Shown: piece by piece, positions 24,101 through 36,800 of the stretch
Numbering within the stretch: position 1 is the first letter of the stretch
Layout of the letters: every line of letters starts with the position of its first letter
NCBI GenBank assembly: GCA_003260075.1
Contig: QLIY01000189.1
Location: 1-64,000 of the forward strand
DNA from: Phallusia mammillata
Lineage: Eukaryota; Chordata; Ascidiacea; Phlebobranchia; Ascidiidae
Direction: 5' to 3'
Length of the DNA: 64,000 bases
The notes under the pieces: model-generated
Database searches by the model: none
What the model saw: the letters and a program-made list of their open reading frames with translations, nothing else
Told to the model about the DNA's origin: nothing
Translations under genes and position numbers: made by a program

Positions 24101-27100
24101 GACATACTCACATTCCAGTAGTACACAGACAACAGATGATACCTATATTGAATTAAGGTATATAAAACATATAACTATTATTGTTACTACTTTTATCAAG
24201 TACATGTAATACTTCATGGTATATATTGAATGTTAGTTGGGTAAATATCACTATGGTTTATACTTTTTGTTTCATTAATCTGTTATTTTTTTATTTCAAC
24301 ATTATTTCAATTTTTTGTACATTCTCTTTCAGGGATTTGAAACCAGACACCGTTTATACTGTAAATGTTGCCACCAATAATATCGCAGGTCAAAGTTCTT
24401 TTCAGTCACTAACCATAAGAACATGTAAGTTTATTAGGGTTGTTTTTAAAATAAAGGTGTTTGGAACAGCAAATATTTCATTTTGTTAGTAGTGAGCAAG
24501 ACAATGCAGTTTTAAAATAAAACAAGTTCTTCTGTAAAAAATACAGTTTGTTTTATATACAACTATGGTTTTGTTTTTATATTTTGCAGTGTCCGAATGT
24601 TATCTTTCTGCAAAGGATTTCGTGGAGACTTCATTTAGGTAGATATTAAACTGCTAAATTTTCTGTCAAAAATGCATTTATTTTTTTAATTTTATTATCA
24701 TTAAATGTTTTTAAATTTTAATTCAGCATTACTTGCCCTGCCCATTGTTCAAGAGTGCAAAGTCTTTTGTATGGAACAGGAGAGTACACAACTGTATGTT
24801 TTTACATTATAACACTTGATTTGTTGTCAAATATGTATTTCATTTTACAAAAATCTGAAAAGAAAATGTATAAAACCTTAAATTTTTAATAGATTTTAAA
24901 AATTACAGTTTAGAAGTAAATTAACTTAAAAATAATAATTTGTGCTGAAAATAAATAACGATTAGATTTTTTTGTAAATAGGATTCATACATCTGTATTG
25001 CTGCTATACATGATGGGCATATAGATAGCAGTGTTGGTGGATATGTCATGGTCAGGAAAAAAGATAAAACAATGTTTTTTGTTGGATCAACAAGAAATGG
25101 AATCACATCTAAAACGTCAGATACTGATAAATTACAAAACAGTCTTGTTAAAAGTTTATATTCTGACATTTAAGAACTTAAATATTTATTTGGAAACTAA
25201 TCACATTTAACAAATTTGTTGTTTAACTAGTGTGATGCTAAACAAAATACGAGTTGTTTTTCAAGAACTCGTAATTTTGAATATGTTAAATATGCAATCT
25301 GGTGGATGAAACGCTTGTACAGTATTTTCTAACTAATCACACATCATATTTTTAGGTTTCAATATCCACACCAGTCTTTTGTTTTTGGTAAGTTTTGACT
25401 GGAAAACTTTTAGCCTTACATCTAAAAATGTCATGTAAACATTCAAAGAAATTATATGGATGTAAAATTGTACAAAACCCTTTTATCCAAGCACAATATT
25501 TCTCCCTTTATGCTGATGTATAATTAGGAGTTTAAAATAAAGTTTTATGTTATTTCAGGCCTCCAACCTCCTCAAAATTTAACAATTACTGGAACTGTAA
25601 AACACAATGAAATGGTTGTGAAATGGAGTCCTGTGCGTGGGGCAGCAATGTACAGAATCAGTGTTTTGCCAAATGAAGGTTTTTTACCAACTTCTACCAT
25701 TATGTGCATAAACAATTTTCACTTTGTACTTTGTTTTTAATACCAACCCATATTGCAGGATGTTATATTTAGGAATGTAGTTTTCCATAATTCACCAATA
25801 TGTAATATTTTTTTGCATGTTTTTGTTGCTTTTGTTTTGTTTTACAAATGTTGCCTACAAAAGGTTATTAAGCTAAGCACAATTTTGATAAAAATTTAAA
25901 TGTAATTAACTTTTTACAGGTGGCAGTGACATTTTACGACCTGAAACCAAAGTTGTCATAACAAACCTAAAACCAAATGTAACATACACAGTTTATGTTA
26001 GTGCAACATCTAGTGATGAATCAAGTGAAGCAGCCAAAGTTACACAAGTATTTGCCCTAATTTGTTACTATTTTCAACAACAAAATATTTTGTTAATTAT
26101 TTACCTACTTCAAATGAACTATTGCTACCTCTTCGATATTTGCCTTGATACCTACAGATTAAGAACAACTACCATATGTATTTTTTTTAATGATTTTGTT
26201 ATTTTATCAAGACCACTGGTTTACCAGCACCCACAAGAGTTCAAGTTCCCCAATATTCTATAAATTCAACATCATTCAACATCGATTGGCAACATGTTGT
26301 TGGTGCAGACAGTTATGTTGTAACTGTAAAAACAGACTTGAAAATTTATTTTGATCAGGAGACCAAAAATAATTCAGTAGGTGCTTTTCATGTGAACTGT
26401 TAGGAATTTAGCAGTATTTTAGTTTTATTTTATTTTAGATAACTGCAAAAGGTTTGATTGGTGGAACTCTTTACAACATATCTGTTTATGCAATGAACAA
26501 AAATGGAATAGGACAAGCTATGTTGCTACAGCAATACACAGGTAAGTCCTAAAAAATAATTTTTTAAAATATTTTATTATTAAAATAAAAATCTTTTCAG
26601 CACTTTCGGCACCAAGTGACTTAGCTGTTGCGACTATCACCTCTGAAAGTATGAAATTAGTGTGGAGCAAAGTGTATGGTGCAACTGCTTACAAATTAAG
26701 TTTTTCCCCATGCTGCCATAGGTATAAACTTACTTTATACTAAAAAGTGTGTTATTTTACCCATTTATTTAAGAGATTAAAGTTTTACCATATTATGTGC
26801 AATAGAGAACAAGTTGTGACTGAACCATTCTACTGGTTAAAGAACCTTACATCGAACACAGAATTCACCATAAACATTGTGGCAAGCAATTCACTAAATG
26901 ATAGTAAACCTGTGATGCTTAAGCAGCGGACAGGTACATTGAATCATAAATTGCAATTTGAACTAGTAAAAAATATTAAAGCATGTTTACAATTTAAATT
27001 ATAAAAGATCATTATAACATTGTTTTCCTTTTTGTGCTTTGATGCAAATGAAAGCATGATGGTGTTGTTTTTGTAATACAATTAAGAAAAATAAAATAAC

Positions 27101-29536
27101 CACAAGCTCATTTAAAGGCCTTGGGCCACCTGTTGAAATTGGAATTTTTCCCGGAACACTCACACATTCAAGTGCAGAGATTATGTGGAAAGAATTACAT
27201 GATGCAACTAATTATGTGGTCATTGTAAACAGCCAATCAAATCAAAAAATATTTGTCAATGAAACAAAAGTAACACTTCAAGGTAAAGTGTTTTTCGATT
27301 GTTGCACATTTGCATTAAAGCACATTTGACAGTAAAATATGATTTGCAGAACTGAAACCTGATTCTAATCACACAATTGTGGTTTTTGGTCAAAATGACA
27401 TTGGAGATGGAGTTAAAGCATTCTTTCAGTTTACCACATGTATGAGATTTTATAATTTATTTATGTAGAATATTTTAATCTAACTTAATTTATGTAGTGC
27501 TCTCACCACCCCAGAACGTCAGAGTTGAACATATTCAGAGTTTGTCACCAACTTTAAAAATATATTGGGACAAGGTATGTTATGTGCTAAAACTGTAACA
27601 AAATAATCATTAAAATGTAACATGCATTCTTCAAAAGGTGAATGGAATATCACTGTATTCATTGTCTTGTGAACCGAGCACCAATATTTCTGGCATTGGA
27701 AATCACTCTACTCATTCTGCAACTTTATCTGGTACTTTTTTATGGTTTTAATAAGTATTGGAAAATGTACATTTCTTGGTTTGTTTTTTTAGGTTTTACA
27801 GCTGGACATGTGTACAACATCAGTCTTGTGGCCTTGTCTGGATCTAAGTTTAGCTCAAATGTACCTTATATACTAGACACCAGCAAACCAGACATTTCTC
27901 TGGTTGCTGGTAGCATCATTACATCCAACCAGTTTGTAATTTTTTGGAGCTCAATCCACTACAGAACAACTAAAGTTGTCCTATTGTCAAACACGTAGGC
28001 TGTATATTTTTCATACAGATTTCACCTACATGTTAAAATGATTTTTTATATTTACAGATACACTTTGCAAAATCATGTAATTGGTTTTAATAAAAAGGAA
28101 ATCTTTCTTCAAAAACCACAGTTGAACATGTTTCAACTTCAACTCTATGCTGTTCCTAAGATTATTGAATCAGAAGTTTCTGTCCAATTAATTTTGCAAC
28201 ATACAATTACGATAGGTAAGACTACTAGTCTAGTTGTGTTTAGAAACCTAAAAAATGTGTTAGTGGTTACGATATGTGTTAGTTTTTGTAAGAAACAGCC
28301 ATTTATAAGTGCTTTTTTAAACAAACTCAATTGTAATTTTTTTAGATGAAAGCGTTAAAGACAACAACCTTAATTTTTTCTGGTATCCTGCATTCCCACC
28401 AAACAATTTTGAGCTCATTCTCTCTTCTAATGGAGCTGATCATGCCAAAATGTTCAACAAATCTAGGTGTGTAAAGTGTGAACTCAGGGTCAGAAATGCC
28501 AATGACTGTTTATAAATGCCTAAGAATATTTTCTTGTTGTTTAAAACCCTTTTGGTTAAATGTTCCAAAAGATTCTGTATATTACTACACAACTTCAGTT
28601 TGTTTATATTTTTTTTAAACGTAATTTGTAAAATCAATAGATTTTAAAATTTTACCATATAAAATGTAACACAAATTATATAAGAAAACTATTTTTTTGT
28701 TGCAGGGCAACTCTCTCACTACAAGGCAATAGGCAATATCAAAAAGTAATCAGTGTTAATGTATTTGGTCAACCTAATGGAATGTCCCTACCAATACCCA
28801 GCAGCTTTCAAGGTTAATATTGTTATTTTGCAACAGGAAAAAAGGTGATTGTATAATGAACTATATTAATATTCTTTTGTCTTTTTAGGAGGAGAGGTTT
28901 TACCCACACCAGAAAAACCAGGAAAGGAATCAACAATAGATTATGAAAAAAATAGGTTGGCATGATTTTAACCAACACCTAAACAATACCTGTTACAAAT
29001 AATTTTTATGCATGCTCATTTTTAAATGTAGCAACTCAAGATGTTGTACCCAAGTCTGTACCAAACCTGACGCAAACAAATGTGTGACTAAACTTGATCA
29101 AAATGGAATATTTTGTTTTAATTATGCAAACAACCGTTTTAGAAATGTTATTAGCTTTTTCATTGACCATTGAAATATCATTTAAAAACAAGATGACACT
29201 GCAGTTGAAAAATAAAAAAAAAACATGTTAAGAAACCTAAAATTTTTATTTAAAATCATTTTTTTAATGTTAAAGTTTATGCTGAATTGATTTATCAATC
29301 TTTGCTGTGTTTACTTTTAGAACCAATGAAGATGATGAAAAAATGAAAAAAGAGGCCTCAAGTCAAACATGGATAATAATAGTGATTGTAGTGGGAATTG
29401 TTATTGTTTTATTTATAATTATTTGTGCAGCATGTGTTTGGGAAACCTGTTGGCGAAAAACCACTTTTACGGTAAGTATGCCTTTACGACCTGAATAATG
29501 ATATCTATAACTTCATTGTTTTATTTACAGTTCTAG
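21126..29536 (+). CDS. type I membrane receptor with FN3 repeats and an LCCL domain
   Basis: Predicted cell-surface protein of about 1,055 aa. Exon 1 (21126-21198) gives a hydrophobic signal peptide. FN3 pairs follow: 21369-21478 with 22536-22701; 23502-23624 with 23794-23934; 23998-24157 with 24333-24424. The LCCL domain is on 24590-24638, 24727-24793 and 24982-25153, with CPAHC, YGTGEYTTDSYICIAAIH and STRNGITS. More FN3: 25559-25678, 25920-26047, 26212-26376, 26439-26541, 26601-26721, 26806-26933, 27118-27282, 27350-27439, 27498-27574, 27638-27731, then weaker units on 27793-27994, 28058-28215, 28346-28466, 28706-28812. A linker (28889-28955) leads to exon 29321-29471 with a helix WIIIVIVVGIVIVLFIIICA and a tail of about ten residues; the stop is in exon 29531-29536. 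Most junctions are phase 1, as usual for extracellular modules. A possible 34-base exon at 25356-25389 does not chain in frame. The ligand is unknown. Confidence 0.85.
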
Positions 29537-29613
29537 TGGCTGTTGCGGATGATTATGCGAGAGTGTGAATTGTTTATCATCACTGCAAAACATGTTTTTT
29601 TTATTGATTTTCG

Positions 29614-29619
29614 AATAAA
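29614..29619 (+). promoter_or_regulatory. candidate polyadenylation signal of the FN3/LCCL receptor
   Basis: AATAAA 78 bases after the stop codon, followed by a T-rich stretch; a suitable place for the end of the transcript. Confidence 0.55.
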
Positions 29620-29639
29620 CCAAACTTTTTTGATTTGTA

Positions 29640-30837
29640 TACGTCTGCAATTTTTTTAGCAAAAAAACTAAATTATCATGAAAACAACTACACATCAGTC
29701 ACATTTTTTGGTTAAGTTAGGTCCTTTCCATTAAACTATATGGATGGGCTCAATGACATATGTTATCAAAACAAATCTTGTTTGTTTTGTACAAATTAAT
29801 AATGTGTAGTTAGCTGGGGTTGTATATCATCTAAATTCAGTGATTTTTAAAAGGTAACAACCTGAAATGAATTGATAAATGGCCTGTTGTCTTATATGGG
29901 GTCAGCTCTCCCAACTACCCTTTTTAATTATTCTGTATCACTGCGCATGGTACAGGAATATGCTTAAATCACCAATGTAACCAAAAACAGAAATCAACCA
30001 GTACAATCCATAAGACAAACAGAATCAACCAGTATTCACAATTTTCTCACAAAAATACATGTGTTATGTCAAAGGTTCAGGCATCTTTAGTTCCTTATTT
30101 AATTTATTTTTAGTACAACTAGCACAAATCAGACTTACTTAAAAATTTGGATGAGTAATGTGAAATTTGTTTGCTCTTTACAACTGATATAAAAAAGTGT
30201 TTGAAGATGATCCTAATTATAGTTATAAAGAGAAACATTACCAAATGACGTTATATTTTATTTGATTCTGAATAGAGTGTCGGCTACAATTACATCTCAG
30301 GTACACATGGGAGTATAATAAATTCAACTAAATTTTTATTGTATAGGATATATTCAACTCCTTGTACTGTATGTTAATCTATCAATACAAAGTGTACTTG
30401 CCTGCAAAACTATCTGGGTGAAGTATTGGAATATAGGTAATTTACATGACAACTACAATTGGAACTAGCAAACATATTCAGTAATAAACAATTACTTCGT
30501 GACCCACACCTTTATGTTCAAATACAAAGAATAAACATACACTTTTCTCATGTGTTGCTAGTAAATGCCACTATTTTGTGTTTGTATATTTACAGCTCTT
30601 CAATTTGACTTTTGCTGTACAGCTAAAAAATGCATGATTAAAAACAACTGTGTGAGGCCTCATAAGTTTAAAAATGCAGAAACAAAAATGATATGAAAAA
30701 TGTGCACAACTCACAAATTATATGCCATTGAACATATATCAAAAACCAAGACTTTTTTGCAAAACTCCTCTGGCACAACCATAACAACTTTATATTTATA
30801 AAGTTAATTTTACATTTGAACAATGAACAATGATTTC
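29640..30837. other. AT-rich gap between two convergent genes
   Basis: About 1.2 kb between the 3' end of the plus-strand receptor and the stop codon of the minus-strand mosaic gene. It holds the 3' UTRs at most. I see no exon, repeat or RNA gene. Confidence 0.5.
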
Positions 30838-33800
30838 TTATTCTTCAATTTCTTCAGGTTCATCTGAATCTACGATAGGAAGAATTCTGCCCCCAAACCT
30901 TGGATCACAGTAATGTGTAGACACCACATAGGGTCGGCCGTTGCAACAAGCTTTATCACCACCTTTACGTAGAATTACTCCACGGCAGCACAGGTGGGTG
31001 CTTAGCTAAAACACATTTTTTCGATTTAAAATTTGTCAAAACAATAATACTTCGTACTTTGTTTTAGCCAGGTTTACTTACATCAAACAATTTTGTTTTG
31101 CAGCAACCTTTAATTGCAGAATTGTATGGTAATATTGAACAGCAAGAATTTAATCCATTTTGTTTAAATCTAAAATTAAAAAGGTAAATGGTTTAGAATT
31201 AAAAAAAAATAAAAAATCATAAAAAGAAAATAATCTTTTTGTGCTGCACAACTACATTTGCTTTAAAATGATTTAAGTGTGTCTATAAACACTAAAACAA
31301 AACACAACAACTTTATATTTTACATCAGTTTCCAAGCCTAAGAAATATTGTAAATGTTACACTACCTTCTTTGTCCACTACAACAAAGAACTAATTTTGA
31401 GTTGTATGAAAATCGTCCACAGCACTTATCATGAGCTGGTCTGGTTTTTCGACAGACTGTAGTTACTAAAAAATCAATTATACCAAAGTAGGTTAAATTA
31501 ATGTTTGCAAACAATAAAACAATATTGTCCTGTGCAACTTCTGAACTGGAAAAGGAGAACAACATCTTATAAGAACAGGGATTTCACAATTAACACATAA
31601 ACAACAGATTTGTAGAATTATATACATTTGGATTGTTTCCGGCAGCTTGGAGTGCTAGATTTATCCCATTCTCCATTGCTCTGACAATTTAAGTTGGGAA
31701 ATCCAACCAATTTGTATGAAACTGGGCATTTAAAAGAGCACTTAGATCCAACATTGAACTTGCTTGAGCATTTCATTTGTATATTTGTAGATGGTGTGAC
31801 AGCTTTACAGGTTTCATCTGAGAAAAAAATTATGTTTTAAAGTTTCATGGAAATTATTTGTTCAAATAATTGGTTAAAAATTACTAAGCAATTATCTCAC
31901 TTGCAAATGAACAAGTTTTTCCACATGATCCATCACAGTTACATGTTCTTCCTCCACTACATTGTTCATCACCTGAGCATGGACTGGGACAAACACGATT
32001 CCTTTTTCGAGCTACTGGCAGGTTTCTTTTGGGGCACTCTGAAATAACCCCAAAACAACTCTGTATATAATTGACCAACACCATTTAAATTCCATTGTCA
32101 CTTACGGATTGTTTTCTTGACACAATTTGGTATGCTTGGTTTGTCCCACCTTGCAATACTCTGACAGTTAAGGTTAGGTAGGCCCTTCAATTGCATGCTA
32201 GCAGCACATGTGAAAACACATTTTGATCCAACATTCAAGTTATTGCTGCATTGAACTTGCAGTCCCAAAGGCATTTGTGCAATTACATTTGGACACTGAA
32301 TTGCTTTAAATGCAAGGAAAACAAAAGTCATGTTTACCATCAATGGCTGGACTATTTATTTATGATATAAACTCATTTAATTGTTATTTTTACTTACCAG
32401 GGTGAGCACATGACTTTCCACACGGTCCATCACACAAACATTTTAGAGGTGGTGAACATTGAGCATCACTGACACAGTAGGGTTTGCAAACTCTTCCTCG
32501 TTGCCTTGCTACTGGTAAATTTCGTCTTGCACATTCTGCAAAAAAATTTGTTTTTAAAAATAGGTCAACAATATTTTCTTAAAAGCTGAGTTTTGCAATA
32601 ATTTATGTCTTGTTATACCATATGTTATTTAAAATTTGAATTTCTGCCATAATGGCCTAGGAATTTACATTTCTTCTCAAGACATAAATGCTTTAGAGCA
32701 GGGCTTCTCAAACTGTGGGAATATAATTTTGGGGTCGTGAAACATTTTGCGTTATTATGTCAGTCACAATAAATGGTATACGTGCATACATTTATTGTTT
32801 ACCCATCATTCCCGTGTATAGGCTATACCAGGGGTGCACAACCGTGCGGCCGTGAACATGTTTATTAGAATATATGTACTGGCGGCCGTGATGTAAATAA
32901 AAACTCTTTTGCCAAAAATTTTGATTTTCAAACGGCTCTAAACACATTTTGTGGAACTTAAAGAGTATTACCAGCCTAGTAGCCATATGTGCCAGACTTT
33001 TTTATGCCCATTGTGTGCAAACAATGCGAAAAAGCAGATAAGCAGATACCAATATAGATTATGACGCCATAAAAGCAAAACTGTCAATTTGTGTAGCAAG
33101 TTAGAAATTTATTTAGGCGTCATTAGATAGTATCTTTATAAATAATATATACGTATTTCTTTACATCAGTAATTTTAAAACACAAGCAAGCAGGCAATAA
33201 GCGGCCGCTGGTGAAATAAAGATCTGTGATGCGGCCGTCATAGCGAAAAGGTTGTGCACCCCTGGGCTATACCCATCAAGGGGATGCGTAGAAATTTCTG
33301 TTTTAAAATGGGGTCGCAGAGCAAGAAAGTTTGAGTAGCCCTGCTTTAGAGTAAGACAAATGTTTTTCTTACTTATTTGTTTTTGCTGTGTTACAGGTTT
33401 TGTTGTGGATGGTTTGGGTGTTGCTGTAGTTGCTGGAGTCTAAAAGATTTAATGTATCTTTGTAAGTTTTTTGTCTGGAGTGAATAATAATCAACTTTTA
33501 CCAATATAGTTTTTCCTATTACAGGAGTATATAAATCTTTAAGTTACAATCATTCTTATCCTTCATAATCATATTTTATAAAAACAAACATAGGATATAT
33601 TACCTTCACAACCTTCACATCGATGACATTGCAAAGATCTTCTTCACAACATTTTACATTGCAGTTTGTGATATTTGCTGTTGGAATTATGCCTTTTACT
33701 GCATTGCATGTTTGTTTGTTGCAAGCCAGGTTGGATGAACACTGGGCAATGTCAATGTACACTACAAAAAATATTTTGCCTTAACATGTTAGATTGACAA

Positions 33801-36800
33801 AAATAAAATAAAAACTCACCAGTTTGTCCAAAAACAAGGACTTGTACTGAGGTAAGTTGACAAACATTTTGACTTGCTGGGCATGTTGATTTTACAAGTG
33901 ATGAATTAGTTGGTTGTTGTGTAAGGTGTGTTGAGTACCCAGAGAAACATTGGATGGTTTCAACTAATAGAAAAACAACTGTTTGTTGTTGTCACATGCT
34001 TTTTGTATCAATAAGATTTACCTTCTTCGCAGTGCTTTCCACTGTGTCCAGTAGGACAATAGCACACATAATTGGAATTTCCAGTGGGTTTGCATGACCC
34101 ACCATTTAGGCAAGGATTGATGGCACATGAATCTGCATAAACATCATTTAAATCAAAGATTAAATCTTGAATATATTTATTTATTTTAATCTATTTCATG
34201 TTTTTTGCATCTTTTTTATTTTATTAGCCATGCATCTTTTTCTTTTTTATTAGCATTTTCCAAAATACAACAGTGCACTGTACCAAATAAAAAGTAACAA
34301 AACATTTAAACAATAAAACTGACTAGGCAACTCCTGCTCATTCAAATTTATTGATTCTGGTGAATTACACAAGACACCCTCACAGCACTGAGCTTCACAG
34401 GAGTTAACTTCAAAATCCTGCAAAATACTTTTCATTGCTTGGCAGTTGAAATTTTGACACTGTGAAGATGGTAAGCATGTTCCTTGCTTAACTATCACTT
34501 TAAAAGAAAATATTTAAGTTAAACTGCTTAGTGATCTCTGAGTAAATACTGGAAAAACATACTTGGTTGTTCTAAAATTGAAACTTCATAAGAAATGAGA
34601 CCACAACTTAAAGACTGATTAACAATCTCCAAATTTGTTAAAAGATTTGAGGAACATTCTGCTTTTTCGAAATCATTTGCAATTGAAACTCCATTTACAA
34701 CAGTTGTCATTCCAACAAAACACTGCAATTCCTCTGAAGAAAATAAGTTTAAATACACTAAAGCAGTTGTTTTACATGTCATACCAATACCTGCATAACT
34801 TCCAGTAAAAATAAGAAAAACACAACCAATGAACAGAATCATGATAATTTGTAGAAATTTTAATGCTTGTGCTGTCTCGGTGAAGACCAACTGTCAAAAT
34901 CTCACAACTTCCGCTGTTAACATAGCCCTGGGCACCTTTTTACCTGATGTTGTCTGTAGCTCATATGTAAAACTGATAATTATAACAGTGGTGACCTGAC
35001 AACTTTCAAAATATCTGACCTTGGGCAATTAAAATTTTATTTTGCAAAAGTTTGTTCAACTGCTAGCTACAATTAACTTACTACACACACACACAAACAC
35101 TTTAAATTAGATTTTTATAGAAACTGCAAATGTGCTTAAAAAATAACTTTTCAACAAAGAATAAAACTAGTTGACATTAAATGTTTACATGTATGCAATG
35201 TGTACCTAAATTTTAAAACAAGCTATAAAACAGTTAAGTATTTTAATGAATAAATAAGCATCAATGAGTTATTTGTTGACAATAATTAATTAAGAAGCAA
35301 ATGCTTCTGACTCAAAATCAGTAGATACGAGTTTGGTAGTATCGAAATATATTTTACACCTATGGAGGCATTCTGATGATTATTAATTTTTACTCATTTA
35401 CTGAACGAGTTTCGACTCAGTGATGGTGGATATTAACATGCCTACTATTAGAGGGACAGATGCCATGCATACCATTTTTGTTGACAATAAGTGAGGCTAC
35501 ATGTGACCCTAATTATCATTAAACGGTTCATGATTATGTAGAAAATTCTGGCTAGTTACTTTTTGACCTAAACAAAGCACTAAACCTATGTAAATATTTT
35601 GTGCATAAATTATTGTGGTTTGTATTAGAATGTTTAAATTTATTATTTCAAAAAACTGTTCTTTAGTCTTCACTATTCAAATAATTTATCCAGCTAAAAT
35701 ATATTTTTATATTATTTTTAAAATACCATTTTATTGACAATTGTCCTCTTTAAGCTTTATTTCGCAGTCAACCCTAATAGGCAAATTTAAATAATCTGTG
35801 ATAAAAAAGACACAAAAAATTTAAACACCACCAAAAAGGCTAGTTTTATTTTGTGTGTTTATTATCTGAATTTATTTTAAACATACCGCATGATGAATGA
35901 TTTTTGTTCACTTCATAACAAGTTTGGCTTTCCAGCATGGGGCCAATGCAACCATCCTTTCCAGTCTGCATAAATAGTGATCAGTATCCAAACATCAAAC
36001 TCATTCAAAGATGCTTACCTCCCCATTAAGACAAACACGTGTTCGTGTAACATTTCCTGGTCCACAAGTAACAGGACATGATGCAAATGCTGACCATTCT
36101 CCCCATTTGGGACAATTTTGGCCATTGCAATTAACAATTTGTGTGCTGGGGCCAGCACAGCTCACCTAAAAAGTGATGTAAAAATACAAAATTGTAAGAT
36201 TTTTTGTGTGTAACATGTCACTCAGAAAATATCATTAACTAGTAATTTTAAGATATTTATAGCCAATTTTGTGATAAAAAAAAACTTTTATTTTTTTAAT
36301 GGAGTAGCTGTAATAACATAGTTTGGCAAATCAACATGAAAAACTAAGTACCAACCGTATTGTTATCACTATTGAGGCATGTTCTCCACCTGTTTTGGTG
36401 TCCTCCATTGCATGTGGCATCACAAGTTGACCACTCGCCCCATGCAGTCCATGCTAAATGATTTGTACTTTTATGCCATGGTCAGCTTTGTTTAATATAA
36501 CTTTACAACAGCATAATTCTTTTTTATTTGTTCTGCTTTCTTGTATTACCTTGTGAACAATATCCTAAAAAACTTACTTGGACAAAGATTGGTATTACAA
36601 GTTTCTTCACTCATTGATATTGTTTCTGATCCAGGACTAGAGTTACCCGGTCTGCATGTCTGCTTTTTACTCCTGGTTCCAGTACCACATGACTGAGAGC
36701 ATTTAGACCAAGAGGACCATTGCTGACAAACTACAAAGGAAAAATCTCTTTCTCAAATAAAAAGTTACAATAAAGAACCAAAATATATACCTATTGTTGA

